This document shows, in pieces, positions 11,727 to 21,191 of a stretch of 64,000 nt of DNA (its first letter is position 1; each line of letters starts with the position of its first letter). The DNA is taken from the NCBI RefSeq assembly GCF_017086405.1, contig NZ_CP070973.1, positions 2,542,001 to 2,606,000 of the forward strand, in the 5' to 3' direction. Origin of the DNA: Mycobacterium gordonae. GTDB lineage: Bacteria; Actinomycetota; Actinomycetes; Mycobacteriales; Mycobacteriaceae. The notes below the pieces were generated by a model, which saw nothing but the letters and a program-made list of their open reading frames with translations, was not told where the DNA came from and ran no database searches. A program made the position numbers and the translations under genes.

Positions 11727-12476
11727 TCAGCGCACCTGCGAGCGTCCGCGCTGCAGCACGGCCTCGCGGTTGGCGGCGATGTCGTCGCCGCTGGTACGGA
11801 ACTGTCGTGCCGCAGCGGCTTCCAACCATAAGCCGCCGCCGATCTGGGCGTCGTCGATGTGGTGATAGGAGGCCAGCAGAGCCCGCACCGCATCCTGGTT
11901 GTTGCCCACGATGGAGGCCGCGACTCCGCGGGCGGCGGGCAGTAGCTGGTCGTGCGCCACCACCTCGGTCACCAGCCCGGCGCGCAGCGCGTCGGTGGCC
12001 GAAAGGTAGTCGCCGGTCATGCTCATCCGTCGGGCCAGGCCTACGCCCACCTTTTGCGGCAGCCGCACGCTCAGACCCCAGGTGGGCAGCAGCCCCACCC
12101 GGGCATGGGTGTCGGCGAACCGCGCGTGCTCGGAGGCGATCAGGATGTCGCAGTACAGCGCCAACTCGAGTCCGCCGGTGACCGCGGCACCGTTGATGGC
12201 GCCGATGACCGGCTTGGTCAGGGCCGGCCAGCGGGGCGAAATATCGGGGAGAGCGGTCTGCCCGCCCAACTCCTTGAGATCCAGCCCGGCGCAGAACACC
12301 GGGTCGGCGCCGGTCACGATGATGACGTCGACGCCGTCATCCGTCTCGGCGTCGGCGAGCGCGCCGAAGAACTGGTCCCGCAATGCCGCGGAGAGCGCAT
12401 TGCGGGACTGCGGACGGTTCAGCGTCAGGGTGCGCACCCGCTCGTCGGTGTCGATCAGCAGGATCTCGTCGGTCAT
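11727..12476 (-). CDS. echA16: Enoyl-CoA hydratase/isomerase family protein EchA16
   Basis: Crotonase-fold protein of 249 residues, the same length as Rv2831. The oxyanion-hole segment ADPVFCAGLDLKELG and the second segment KPVIGAINGAAVTGGLELAL are present; a glutamate typical of active hydratases is not obvious in the second helix (the family segment reads ARVGLLPTWG), so the exact reaction, fatty-acyl-CoA hydration or isomerisation, is uncertain. The open frame extends far upstream but the family start is the ATG at 12476. In H37Rv it lies beside ugpC; here a PE_PGRS gene lies between it and ugpB. Confidence 0.93.
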   Translation of the reverse strand: MTDEILLIDTDERVRTLTLNRPQSRNALSAALRDQFFGALADAETDDGVDVIIVTGADPVFCAGLDLKELGGQTALPDISPRWPALTKPVIGAINGAAVTGGLELALYCDILIASEHARFADTHARVGLLPTWGLSVRLPQKVGVGLARRMSMTGDYLSATDALRAGLVTEVVAHDQLLPAARGVAASIVGNNQDAVRALLASYHHIDDAQIGGGLWLEAAAARQFRTSGDDIAANREAVLQRGRSQVR

Positions 12477-12627
12477 GTTCTTACCGTAGCCAAGCCCGCG
12501 GCTGGCAACGAAGCTGCGTGAATGGCAGCGATTCTGCGCCGAGGGTGAAGACACGCCGGGAGGACGGGGCCTGGACGCAGGCTCGGCGCAGACAGCCCAA
12601 GCCGGTGTCGCGCCTATCGTGGACACC

Positions 12628-12897
12628 ATGTGCCGCAACATCACCGAACTGCGCGGACTGGAGCCGCCCGCCACAGCCCAGGAGATCGCAGCCGCGGCGC
12701 GCCAGTACGTCCGCAAGGTCAGTGGTATCACCCACCCGTCCGCGGCCAACGCTGACGCGTTCGAAGCCGCCGTCGCCGAGGTCACCGCGTCGACCGCCCG
12801 GTTGCTCGACGCCCTCCCGCCCCGCCGTCTGCCGCCCAAGACCGTCCCGCCGCTGCGTCGCCCGGAGGTGGTGGCCCGGCTGGCCAGTTCGCGATGA
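12628..12897 (+). CDS. DUF2277 family small protein
   Basis: 89 residues, starting MCRNITELRGLEPPATAQEI and carrying the family's conserved QYVRKVSGI and SAANADAFEAAV segments, ending with a basic Pro-rich tail (LPPRRLPPKTVPPLRRPEV). Function of DUF2277 is unknown; the fold is helical and small. ATG 12628 is preferred over GTG 12619 because the family starts at MCRNI. The stop overlaps the next gene (ATGA at 12894), so it is translationally coupled to the DUF1802 gene. Confidence 0.88.
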   Translation: MCRNITELRGLEPPATAQEIAAAARQYVRKVSGITHPSAANADAFEAAVAEVTASTARLLDALPPRRLPPKTVPPLRRPEVVARLASSR

Positions 12898-13438
12898 CGG
12901 CGGCACTCAAAGAGTGGAGTGCCGCCGTACGGGCGCTGCTCGACGGGCGCCAGACCGTCCTGCTGCGCAAGGGCGGCATCGGCGAGAAGCGCTTCGAGGT
13001 GGCCGCCAACGAGTTCCTGTTGTTCCCGACGGTGGCGCACAGCCACTCCCAGCGCGTCCGCCCCGAGCATCAGGACCTGCTCGCGGCCGCGGCCGACGAC
13101 AGCACCGATGACCACGTTACGGTGCGTGCCGCGGCGAAAGTCGTTGCCGCACTTGCAGTTAATCGACCGGAGCGGTTGCCCGACATCGAAGATCTGCACA
13201 TCTGGACCGCCGAATCGGTCCGCGCCGACCGGCTCGACTTCCGGCCCAAGCATCGGCTCGCCGTGCTGGTGGTATCGGCCATACCGCTCGCCGACCCGGT
13301 GCGGCTGACCCGCACCCCGACTACGCGGGCTGCACCAGCTGGGTGCAACTGCCCACCACACCGCGGCTCGCGGAACCGGTGCACGACGACGCGGAGTTAG
13401 CCGCGATCATCACCCGGGTCCGCGCCGCCGTCGCCTGA
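12894..13438 (+). pseudogene. DUF1802 family protein, single-base frameshift near the 3' end
   Basis: The first ~140 residues (MTAALKEWSAAVRALLDGRQ onward, with LLRKGGI, EFLLFPTVAHSH, HIWTAESV, DFRPKHRLAVLVV) are a standard DUF1802 protein of unknown function. At about 13315-13320 (CGCACCCCGACTAC) one base is missing: read on in the next frame the sequence gives PDYAGCTSWVQLP and continues to TGA at 13438, the expected C-terminus (about 181 residues in total). As written, the product ends out of frame at 13400. Overlaps the convergent hydrolase gene by 42 bases. Real mutation or sequence error cannot be separated here. Confidence 0.82.
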
Positions 13439-15103
13439 GCTCGCCGCCGGCAGCAACAGCCGGGACTCGCCGAAGTGCACCGAATGCGTTGCCGCCTTGA
13501 GCTGGCGTCCGGTCAGCACCGGTTCTCCCGTGCCGAGGTTGCGTGCATAGCGCGGTGACCAGCTTCCGGAAATGAGCACCCGGATGCGCGATCCGGCGGC
13601 GAACCGGTGCGCGATCGGATCGAGTTCGATCCTGACGCTGCGCGAGCCGCCATCGAGGCGGCGATACCCGTCGCTCACATTGCGGGACCGGCCCTTGGCG
13701 TCCACTTCGCTGACCCGGACGAACAGGTCGACATGCGGGTTGTCGGCACTGTGCGCCAGTTCTAGCACGGGATTGCCGTAGACGAACAGATCCTGCGTGA
13801 GGGTGGCTCCGGTGAAACTGAGCACGTCGTCGCGCTGGGCGAGCGCGGTGTCGTCGCAGTAGCCGCCCTTGGCAGACAGCAGCGGGCCGCCGGTCGTAGG
13901 GGTCGGGTCGGCGGGGTCGTAGCGGAAGTTCGCCGGCCGCGTCTTGGTTTCCGGCGGGGTGTCGCCCAGGTGCCCGTAGGGCTGCAGGTACAGCGCCTGC
14001 TCGCTGGTGGCCGGCGGCCAGTCAGGCAGGTGACGCCATCCCTCGCCGGTAACGAAGACGTGCACCGGGCTCGGGCGTCTGAGCTCTGGCGCGTCGCCGA
14101 GGTGAAAGTCCAGCCAGTCCAGCGTTTGTCGAGTGGAGAGAGGCAGGGCCTTGGTGATCATCTCGTCGTGCGTCCACGGACCCACCGTCATGGCCACCTT
14201 CACGCCCCGCCGGGAAAGCTGGCGGTACTGCGCCGTCGTCTGGCCGATGAAAACGTCCTGCCAGCCCCCGAGCAGCAGCACCGGAACCTCCGCCCGGTCC
14301 AGCGCGTCGGGACAGCGCAACCGGTCCCAGAACGGGTCGTCCGGCGAGGGTTCTTTGGCCCACGATTCGAACCAGGGTGCACCCGAGCCGAGCAGGTCGC
14401 GCGCGGCCGCCCCGAACGGGACCGCCGCGACGGCCCGCGCCACCTTTCGTGGCGCCCGGAGGTGACGGATGCCGTGCCGGACGCGGCGGGAATCCTCCTG
14501 GCGGCTCACCATGTCGCTCCAGCCCAGGAAGTCGTTGACGGCGAATGTGCCTGTGCCCCAGGTTGATTCCCTGAAGTCGTGCGGTCCCGCCGCGATCACC
14601 GCGGCGGCCAGTTCCGGAGGCGGGTCGTTGAGCAGCGCCCACTGAGTGAATCCGAGATAAGACAGGCCCACGGTGGCGAAGCGGCCGGTGAACCACGGCT
14701 GTTCACACAGCCACTGCACCGTGTCGGCGCCGTCCTGAGCCTCGTTGGCCATCGGTTCGAACTCGCCTGCCGATCCGAAGGTGCCCCGAACACTCTGCAG
14801 CACAACGTGATAACCGCGCGAGGCATAGAGCTTGGCGAAGGGTAGGGAGAACGGCAGCTTGCGCCCGTAGGGGCCCCGGACCAGTACGGTGCCGGACGGC
14901 CTGGACGTCTGCGGCGCATAGTGATCGGCCACCAGCCGGACACCGTCGCGCATCGGGATCTCGACATGGTCGACGGTGTAGCGGGTGGTGGCCCGGGGCA
15001 GGCCGAACGCGGCGCCGATCGCGCCGAGGGCGACCCGGCGGCCGATCCCACTGGTCAGCTGTCGCTGCTTGAGTCGCTCACGGCGAAGGGATGTGATGCT
15101 CAC
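13397..15103 (-). CDS. CocE/NonD family hydrolase (Rv2800 homologue)
   Basis: 568-residue alpha/beta-hydrolase of the X-Pro dipeptidyl-peptidase / cocaine-esterase type. The nucleophile elbow is GLSYLG (around residue 148), after the substrate-region RGPYGRK and SVRGTFGS; a catalytic Asp/His pair is expected in LLLGGWQDVF and VGPWTHDEM. The C-terminal third (from about residue 390) is the jelly-roll X-Pro C domain. The N-terminal ~35 residues may be a weak Tat-like or membrane-associating lead (RRERLKQRQ...GRRVALGAIGAAFG). Start is GTG at 15103. Substrate is unknown; esterase or peptidase activity is likely. Confidence 0.9.
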   Translation of the reverse strand: MSITSLRRERLKQRQLTSGIGRRVALGAIGAAFGLPRATTRYTVDHVEIPMRDGVRLVADHYAPQTSRPSGTVLVRGPYGRKLPFSLPFAKLYASRGYHVVLQSVRGTFGSAGEFEPMANEAQDGADTVQWLCEQPWFTGRFATVGLSYLGFTQWALLNDPPPELAAAVIAAGPHDFRESTWGTGTFAVNDFLGWSDMVSRQEDSRRVRHGIRHLRAPRKVARAVAAVPFGAAARDLLGSGAPWFESWAKEPSPDDPFWDRLRCPDALDRAEVPVLLLGGWQDVFIGQTTAQYRQLSRRGVKVAMTVGPWTHDEMITKALPLSTRQTLDWLDFHLGDAPELRRPSPVHVFVTGEGWRHLPDWPPATSEQALYLQPYGHLGDTPPETKTRPANFRYDPADPTPTTGGPLLSAKGGYCDDTALAQRDDVLSFTGATLTQDLFVYGNPVLELAHSADNPHVDLFVRVSEVDAKGRSRNVSDGYRRLDGGSRSVRIELDPIAHRFAAGSRIRVLISGSWSPRYARNLGTGEPVLTGRQLKAATHSVHFGESRLLLPAASSGDGGADPGDDRG

Positions 15104-15122
15104 ACAGCCAGAGTAGGCAGGG

Positions 15123-15698
15123 TCAGAACTTGTAGAACGGAGCGAGGTCGTTGGCCCGCTGCAGATTGGTGGACGGGCAGTCCACGTCGGGTTCGGAGTA
15201 GACGGTCGAGTAGAACAGCGACTGCTGGATGACGCCGTAGCTGGTCTTGAACGTCACCATGCAGGAGATGTACCAGAAGCTGTTGTGGTACGTGGGCTTC
15301 AAGGTCCAGTACTGAGCGGCGCGGTGGCCCTGGATCGTGGTTTCGACGGCGTCGGCGGGCAGCGTCTGGGCGTAGGTCCGCCAGACGATGGGCTCCACGG
15401 CCAACTGGTAGTTGCCGGCGTCATACTGGCAGCGCAAGCCTTCCAACGGCTCGGGAGGCGTAAAGGCCAGGCCCAGCCGCTGCACCGCGTCGAACGGTAT
15501 GTCGGTGCAGGGATCGAACGGGCTCGGGTCGGACGTCGCCACGATCGGGCTCTTCATGGTGGTTTCCATCGGCTGAGCCGTCGAGCGCAACTCGACCGGC
15601 CCGTGGGCCCGGGGAACCGGGGGAGCATAGTCGAAGCCCACGATCACCGCTGTGACCAGCGCACTCAACGCTGCGGCCAGACGCACCTTGGCGAACAC
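15123..15698 (-). CDS. Exported or membrane-anchored conserved protein (Rv2799-like)
   Basis: 191 residues from GTG 15698, which is preceded by a purine-rich AGGGGG. An N-terminal hydrophobic segment (VRLAAALSALVTAVIVGFDY) acts as signal anchor or signal peptide; the rest is an extracytoplasmic domain with four cysteines (FDPCTDI, LRCQYD, YISCMV, DVDCPS), likely two disulfides, a pattern shared with mycobacterial DUF3558-type proteins. Function unknown. It lies 19 bases upstream of the CocE-like gene and is probably co-transcribed with it. Divergent from the metallophosphoesterase gene. Confidence 0.82.
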   Translation of the reverse strand: MFAKVRLAAALSALVTAVIVGFDYAPPVPRAHGPVELRSTAQPMETTMKSPIVATSDPSPFDPCTDIPFDAVQRLGLAFTPPEPLEGLRCQYDAGNYQLAVEPIVWRTYAQTLPADAVETTIQGHRAAQYWTLKPTYHNSFWYISCMVTFKTSYGVIQQSLFYSTVYSEPDVDCPSTNLQRANDLAPFYKF

Positions 15699-15805
15699 GA
15701 CACCCCCTGCTCCCGGCGATCCTCTTGCCGGGAGTGTACAAGTCGCTGCTAGGCAGCCGTAAGCGAAACGGGGCAATCCACTGCGGATCGCTAGGGTGGT
15801 TAATC

Positions 15806-16771
15806 GTGGCAGGACATGAGCCGACGGGCGGCGGACAGCCGACGCTGTGGGCTGTCTCCGATCTGCACACCGGCCACCTGGGAAACAAGCCCGTCACCGA
15901 GTCGCTGCACCCGTCGTCGCCGGATGACTGGCTGATCGTCTGCGGGGACGTAGCCGAACGTACCGACGAGATCCGCTGGGCGCTGGATCTGCTGCGGCGG
16001 CGGTTCGCAAAGGTGATCTGGGTGCCGGGCAACCACGAACTGTGGACCACCAACAAGGACCCGCTGCAGATCTTCGGCCGCAACCGCTACGACTACCTGG
16101 TCAACATGTGCGACGAGATGGGCGTGGTCACCCCCGAGCACCCGTTCCCGGTGTGGACCGAACGGGGCGGCCCGGCCACCATCGTGCCGATGTTCCTGCT
16201 CTACGACTATTCGTTCCTGCCCAACGGCGCGGCCACGAAGGCCGAGGGCCTGGCCATCGCCAAGGAACGCAACGTGGTGTGCACCGACGAGTTCCTGCTG
16301 TCCTGCGAGCCGTACGCCACCCGCGACGCCTGGTGCCGCGAGCGGGTCAGCAAGACCAAGGCTCGCCTCGAACAACTCGACTGGATGCAGCCGACGGTGC
16401 TGGTCAACCATTTCCCGCTGGTGCGCGACCCCTGCGACGCGCTGTTCTACCCCGAGTTCGCGCTGTGGTGCGGCACCACCAAGACCGCCGATTGGCACAC
16501 CCGCTACAACGCGATCTGCTCGGTCTACGGCCACCTGCACATCCCGCGCACCACCTGGTACGACGATGTGCGATTCGAAGAGGTGTCGGTGGGATACCCG
16601 CGTGAATGGCGGCGCCGTAAGCCCTACAGCTGGCTGCGCCAGGTGCTGCCCGATCCGCAGTATGCGCCCGGCTACCTCAACGACTTCGGCGGGCACTTCA
16701 CCATCACCCCTGAGATGAGGGCGCAGCACGCCCAGTTTCAGGAACGCCTGCGGCAGCGGCAGTCCCGATGA
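15806..16771 (+). CDS. Calcineurin-like metallophosphoesterase (Rv2795c homologue)
   Basis: 321 residues. Metal-binding motifs are in order: SDLHTGH (D-x-H), VCGDVAE (GD), PGNHELW (GNHE), NHFPL and GHLH near the C-terminal third (VYGHLHIPR). Start GTG 15806 gives the family N-terminus just before the first motif. The gene stop overlaps the pptT start (ATGA). In mycobacteria this gene is linked to pptT; the homologue has been described as PptH, a hydrolase that removes phosphopantetheine from carrier proteins, opposing PptT. That role is transferred by homology and position. Confidence 0.93.
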   Translation: MAGHEPTGGGQPTLWAVSDLHTGHLGNKPVTESLHPSSPDDWLIVCGDVAERTDEIRWALDLLRRRFAKVIWVPGNHELWTTNKDPLQIFGRNRYDYLVNMCDEMGVVTPEHPFPVWTERGGPATIVPMFLLYDYSFLPNGAATKAEGLAIAKERNVVCTDEFLLSCEPYATRDAWCRERVSKTKARLEQLDWMQPTVLVNHFPLVRDPCDALFYPEFALWCGTTKTADWHTRYNAICSVYGHLHIPRTTWYDDVRFEEVSVGYPREWRRRKPYSWLRQVLPDPQYAPGYLNDFGGHFTITPEMRAQHAQFQERLRQRQSR

Positions 16772-17436
16772 CCCCACGCACGCTGGTGTCGTCGCTGCTG
16801 CCCGGCACCTTGGTCGACGAGCTGGGCCATGCCGAGCTGTACTCGGACCCGCCGGATCTCGCACCGCTGCCCGAGGAGGAGCCGCTGATCGCCAGGTCGG
16901 TGGCCAAGCGCCGCAACGAATTCATCACCGTGCGGCACTGCGCCCGCGTGGCGCTCGGCGAGATCGGCGTGTCTCCGGTGCCGATCCTCAAGGGCGACAA
17001 GGGCGAACCGTGCTGGCCTGACGGCGTCGTGGGCAGCCTCACCCATTGCACCGGCTACCGCGGCGCAGTGGTCGGACGCGACGGACGGGTCCGGTCCGTG
17101 GGTATCGACGCCGAGCCACACGATGTCCTGCCCAACGGCGTGCTGGATGCGATCAGCCTGCCGGCCGAGCGCGCCGAGATTCCCGCGGTGCTGCCGTCCG
17201 GGCTGCACTGGGACCGGATCCTGTTCTGTGCCAAGGAAGCCACGTACAAGGCGTGGTTCCCGCTGACCAAGCGCTGGCTGGGCTTCGAGGACGCGCACAT
17301 CACGTTCACGGCCGACGGGCGATTCGTCTCCCGCATCCTGATCGATCCGTCCGCTCTGTCGGGTCCGCCGTTGACGTCGCTGACCGGGCGCTGGTCGGTG
17401 GAGCGCGGTCTGGTGCTCACCGCGATCGTGTTATGA
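16768..17436 (+). CDS. pptT: 4'-phosphopantetheinyl transferase PptT
   Basis: Essential Sfp-type transferase that loads phosphopantetheine from CoA onto acyl- and peptidyl-carrier proteins of mycolic acid, lipid virulence factor and siderophore synthesis. 222 residues (227 in H37Rv). Mg/CoA motif GIDAE is at 112-116 and KEATYK at 156-161; the CoA-phosphate RRNEF segment and SLTHCTGY are also present. Overlaps the metallophosphoesterase upstream and truB downstream by 4 bases each, so the three are one operon. Confidence 0.96.
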   Translation: MTPRTLVSSLLPGTLVDELGHAELYSDPPDLAPLPEEEPLIARSVAKRRNEFITVRHCARVALGEIGVSPVPILKGDKGEPCWPDGVVGSLTHCTGYRGAVVGRDGRVRSVGIDAEPHDVLPNGVLDAISLPAERAEIPAVLPSGLHWDRILFCAKEATYKAWFPLTKRWLGFEDAHITFTADGRFVSRILIDPSALSGPPLTSLTGRWSVERGLVLTAIVL

Positions 17437-18329
17437 CCGTTGCCGGGCTCGTTGTCGTCGACAAACCCGCCGGGATGACCAGTCACGACGTCGTCGGGCG
17501 CTGTCGCCGGATCTTTGCCACCCGCCGGGTGGGCCATGCCGGAACGCTGGATCCAATGGCCACCGGCGTGCTGGTGCTGGGCATCGAGCGTGCCACGAAG
17601 ATCCTCGGATTGTTGACCGCGACGTCGAAGTCCTACGCGGCCACCGTCCGGCTCGGCCAGGCTACGTCGACCGATGACGCGGAAGGTGAACCGCTGCAGT
17701 CGGTTGCGGCCGACCACGTCACCGATCAGGAGATCGAATCGGCGCTGACCGCGTTGCGCGGTGACATCAGCCAGGTGCCGTCGGCGGTGAGCGCGATCAA
17801 GGTCGGCGGCCGGCGCGCTTACCAACTGGCGCGCGAGGGCCAGGCCGTCGAACTGCAGGCCCGGCCGGTGCGGATCGAACGGTTCGAGGTGCGGGCGACG
17901 CGACGCGGTGAGGGCTTGATCGACCTCGACGTGGAGGTCGACTGCTCGTCGGGCACCTACATCCGTGCGCTGGCGCGCGATCTCGGCGATGCCCTGGGGG
18001 TCGGCGGCCATCTGACCGCGTTGCGCCGTACCCGGGTCGGCCACTTCGACCTGAGCCATGCGGTGACGCTTGAGGATCTGGCCGAGCACCCGGGCTTGTC
18101 GCTGAGCCTCGACGAGGCCTGCCTGTTGATGTTCGCGCGCCGCGACCTCACCGCGGAGGAGGCCGACGCCGCCGCCAACGGCCGGGCCCTGACCGCCGCC
18201 GGGATCGACGGCGTCTATGCGGCCGGCGCCGCCGACGGCCGGGTGATCGCGCTGTTGCGCGACGAGGGCCGCCGCACCAAATCGGTGGTTGTGATCCGCC
18301 CGGCGACGATGCAGTCCAGTTCGGACTGA
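17433..18329 (+). CDS. truB: tRNA pseudouridine-55 synthase
   Basis: Converts U55 of tRNA T-arms to pseudouridine. 298 residues, the same length as in H37Rv. The catalytic Asp is D40 in [12 protein letters not shown]; the KxxxY segment ([12 protein letters not shown]) and the late RALARDLG motif are intact; a C-terminal PUA-like extension ends in [12 protein letters not shown]. Its last ~11 codons are the first copy of a 56-bp tandem repeat that runs on past the stop codon. Confidence 0.96.
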   Translation: MTVAGLVVVDKPAGMTSHDVVGRCRRIFATRRVGHAGTLDPMATGVLVLGIERATKILGLLTATSKSYAATVRLGQATSTDDAEGEPLQSVAADHVTDQEIESALTALRGDISQVPSAVSAIKVGGRRAYQLAREGQAVELQARPVRIERFEVRATRRGEGLIDLDVEVDCSSGTYIRALARDLGDALGVGGHLTALRRTRVGHFDLSHAVTLEDLAEHPGLSLSLDEACLLMFARRDLTAEEADAAANGRALTAAGIDGVYAAGAADGRVIALLRDEGRRTKSVVVIRPATMQSSSD

Positions 18330-18602
18330 GGAGGAGGCGGGCAATCGAGCCCCGCCCGGCGACGATGCAGTCCGGTTCGGACTGAGGAGGAGGCGGGCAA
18401 TCGAGCCCCGCCCGGCGACGATGCAGTCCGGTTCGGACTGAGGAGGAGGCGGGCGATCGAGCCCCGCCCGGCGACGATGCCGTCCGGTTCGGACTGAGGA
18501 GGAGGCGGGCGATCGAGCCCCGCCCGGCGACGATGCCGTCCGGTTCGGACTGAGGAGGAGGCGGGCAATCGAGCCCCGCCCGGCGACGATGCAGTCCGGT
18601 TC
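18297..18602 (+). repeat. 56-bp tandem repeat spanning the truB stop codon (VNTR)
   Basis: Start points of the shared GACGATGC word fall at 18305, 18361, 18417, 18473, 18529 and 18585, exactly 56 bases apart, giving about five and a half units with no spacers. The first unit is the end of truB; later units repeat the truB tail (ATGCAGTCCGGTTCGGACTGA) plus GGAGGAGGCGGG...CCCCGCCCGGC. Units differ by a few bases (GGGCAATCG or GGGCGATCG; ATGCAG or ATGCCG). Each unit carries a GGCGGG / CCCGCC hairpin, so the array is a row of potential stem-loops between truB and ltp1. 56 is not a multiple of 3, so copies cycle frames and do not code. Confidence 0.95.
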
Positions 18603-18750
18603 GCCTTCACCGAGGCTGCAGATCTGTAGCCAAAGTGCGAGAGGGGGCCCTCCAGATTTACAGGCTCGACGCCCGGACAGCCCCGGTCTGCGGCCTCGCC
18701 AAGCCGAGTTGCACACTGGGATGCGAGTCAATCGAGGTGGAGGGGCAAAG

Positions 18751-19953
18751 ATGCCTGCTAAGAGTCGCAACAAGGTCTTCGTCGTGGGAGTCGGGATGAC
18801 GAAGTTCGAGAAGCCAGGCCGCCGCGAAGGCTGGGACTACCCGCAGATGGCCAAGGAGTCCGGCACCAACGCCCTGCAGGACGCCGGGGTCGACTACACC
18901 GAGATCGAGCACGGTTACGTCGGGTACGTGGCCGGCGACTCCACCTGCGGACAGCGCGCCCTCTACGAACTCGGCATGACTGGAATCCCGATCGTCAATG
19001 TCAACAACAACTGTTCGACGGGCTCCACCGCGCTGTACCTGGGCGCGCAGGCTATCCGGGGTGGGCTGGCCGACTGTGTGCTGGCGTTGGGTTTCGAGAA
19101 GATGCAGCCCGGCGCGCTGCAGGGGGGTGCCAACGACCGGGAGTCACCGCTGGGCCGGCACGTCAAGGCGCTGGCCGAGATCGACGAGTTCGCCTTCCCG
19201 GTGGCGCCGTGGATGTTCGGGGCGGCCGGCCGCGAGCACATGAAGAAGTACGGCACCACCGCGGAACATTTCGCCAAGATCGGCTACAAGAACCACAAGC
19301 ATTCGGTGAACAACCCGTACGCCCAGTTCCAGGACGAGTACACCCTCGATGACATCCTGGCCGCGAAGATGATCTCCGACCCGCTCACCAAACTGCAGTG
19401 CTCGCCCACCTCCGACGGCTCGGCCGCGGTGGTGCTCGCCAGCGAGGACTACGTCGCCAGGCACGACCTGGCCGGGCAGGCGGTGGAGATCGTCGGGCAG
19501 TCCATGACCACCGACTTCGCCTCCACCTTCGACGGCAGCGCCCGCAACGTCATCGGCTACGACATGAATGTGCAAGCAGCCCAGCAGGTTTACCAGCAGT
19601 CCGGGCTAGGTCCCGACGATTTCCAGGTGGTCGAACTGCACGACTGTTTCTCCGCCAACGAGTTGCTGCTGTATGAGGCGCTGGGTCTGTGCGGGCAGGG
19701 CGAGGCGCCCAAGCTGATCGACGACAACCAGACCACCTACGGCGGACGCTGGGTGGTCAACCCGTCGGGCGGGCTGATCTCCAAGGGTCATCCGCTCGGC
19801 GCGACCGGGTTGGCGCAGTGCTCCGAACTCACCTGGCAACTGCGCGGGACCGCAGACAAACGGCAGGTGGACAACGTCAACGCCGCACTGCAACACAACA
19901 TCGGTCTGGGCGGCGCCGCCGTCGTCACCGCCTACCAGCGCGCCGAGCGCTGA
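18751..19953 (+). CDS. ltp1: Thiolase-like lipid-transfer protein Ltp1
   Basis: SCP-x-type thiolase homologue of Rv2790c, 400 residues. The active-site cysteine lies in VNNNCSTGS (C88); the catalytic His motifs [12 protein letters not shown] and KGHPLGATG are present, so thiolase/aldolase chemistry on acyl- or steroid-CoA substrates is plausible. ATG 18751 is preceded by GGTGGAGGGG. fadE21 starts 3 bases after the stop, forming an operon that pairs an acyl-CoA dehydrogenase with a thiolase-like enzyme. Confidence 0.94.
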   Translation: MPAKSRNKVFVVGVGMTKFEKPGRREGWDYPQMAKESGTNALQDAGVDYTEIEHGYVGYVAGDSTCGQRALYELGMTGIPIVNVNNNCSTGSTALYLGAQAIRGGLADCVLALGFEKMQPGALQGGANDRESPLGRHVKALAEIDEFAFPVAPWMFGAAGREHMKKYGTTAEHFAKIGYKNHKHSVNNPYAQFQDEYTLDDILAAKMISDPLTKLQCSPTSDGSAAVVLASEDYVARHDLAGQAVEIVGQSMTTDFASTFDGSARNVIGYDMNVQAAQQVYQQSGLGPDDFQVVELHDCFSANELLLYEALGLCGQGEAPKLIDDNQTTYGGRWVVNPSGGLISKGHPLGATGLAQCSELTWQLRGTADKRQVDNVNAALQHNIGLGGAAVVTAYQRAER

Positions 19954-19956
19954 GCC

Positions 19957-21189
19957 GTGATCGAGTGGTCCGAAACCGATCTGATGGTGCGCGACACCGT
20001 CCGTCAGTTCGTCGACAAGGAGATCCGGCCCAACCTGGACGCGCTGGAGACCGGCGAGATGCCGCCTTATCCGATCGCGCGCAAACTGTTCAGTCAATTC
20101 GGATTGGACGCGTTGGCCGCGGAGTCGGTGAAGAAGATGCTCGACCGCGACCGCGCGGGGACAGACGAAAAGCAGGACGGTGCGGAGGAATCCGGCGGAA
20201 TGGCCGCGCAGGCGTCGATGGTGGCCGTGCTGGTCTCCGAAATCGCCCGGGTCAGCATCGGGCTGCTGAGCACCGCATCGGTCAGCCTGGGCTTGGGCGC
20301 GGCGACCATCATGAGCCGCGGCACCCTGGCCCAAAAGGAACGCTGGCTGCCGGACCTGATGACGCTCAACAAGATCGCCGCTTGGGCCATCACCGAACCC
20401 GACTCCGGCTCGGATGCGTTCGGTGGCATGAAGACCTATGTCAGGCGGGACGGGCAGGACTACATCCTCAACGGCCAGAAGACATTCATCACCAACGGCC
20501 CGTACGCCGACGTGCTGGTGGTCTACGCCAAGCTGGACGACGGCCAGGCGGACAAGCGCAACCGGCCGGTGCTGGTGTTCGTGCTCGATTCCGGCATGCC
20601 TGGACTCACCCAGGGCAAGCCGTTCAAGAAGATGGGCATGATGTCCTCGCCGACGGGTGAGTTGTTCTTCGACAACGTGCGGCTGAGCCCGGACCGGTTG
20701 CTCGGTGAGAGCGAGAACCCCGGCGACGGTGACGGCAGAGAAAGTGCCCGCGCCAATTTTGCCGCTGAACGGATCGGCATCGCCATGATGGCGCTGGGCA
20801 TCATCAACGAGTGCCACCGGCTGTGTGTGGACTACGCGAAAAGTCGCACGTTGTGGGGCAAGAACATCGGGCAGTTCCAGTTGATCCAGCTCAAGCTGGC
20901 GAAAATGGAGATCGCCCGAATGAACGTGCAGAACATGGTTTTTCACACCATCGAGCGTCAACGGACCGGCAAGGCGCTGACGCTGGCCGAGGCGTCGGCG
21001 ATCAAGCTGTACTCGTCGGAGGCCGCCACCGATGTCGCGATGGATGCCGTGCAATTGTTCGGTGGCAACGGCTATATGGCGGAATACCGCGTAGAACAGC
21101 TTGCGCGCGATGCAAAATCGCTGATGATCTACGCGGGCAGCAACGAGGTCCAGGTGACCCACATCGCCAAGGGGCTGTTGACCGGCTGA
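19957..21189 (+). CDS. fadE21: Acyl-CoA dehydrogenase FadE21
   Basis: FAD-dependent alpha,beta-desaturation of acyl-CoA; 410 residues as in H37Rv. The central flavin segment AWAITEPDSGSDAFGG and the C-terminal YRVEQLARDAKSLMIYAGSN are intact. Start GTG 19957. An inserted stretch after residue ~60 (RAGTDEKQDGAEESGG) is also typical of this subgroup. It converges on an LLM-oxidoreductase pseudogene ending 3 bases away. A degenerate copy of its 3' end lies at 22332-22486. Confidence 0.95.
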   Translation: MIEWSETDLMVRDTVRQFVDKEIRPNLDALETGEMPPYPIARKLFSQFGLDALAAESVKKMLDRDRAGTDEKQDGAEESGGMAAQASMVAVLVSEIARVSIGLLSTASVSLGLGAATIMSRGTLAQKERWLPDLMTLNKIAAWAITEPDSGSDAFGGMKTYVRRDGQDYILNGQKTFITNGPYADVLVVYAKLDDGQADKRNRPVLVFVLDSGMPGLTQGKPFKKMGMMSSPTGELFFDNVRLSPDRLLGESENPGDGDGRESARANFAAERIGIAMMALGIINECHRLCVDYAKSRTLWGKNIGQFQLIQLKLAKMEIARMNVQNMVFHTIERQRTGKALTLAEASAIKLYSSEAATDVAMDAVQLFGGNGYMAEYRVEQLARDAKSLMIYAGSNEVQVTHIAKGLLTG

Positions 21190-21191
21190 TA

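Noticed and set aside
18215..18610. Repeats downstream of truB as a CRISPR array or as a repeat-coding gene
   Set aside because: Units are directly adjacent with no unique spacers and no cas genes; 56 bp is not a codon multiple, so the minus-strand frame simply cycles through three readings of one unit.
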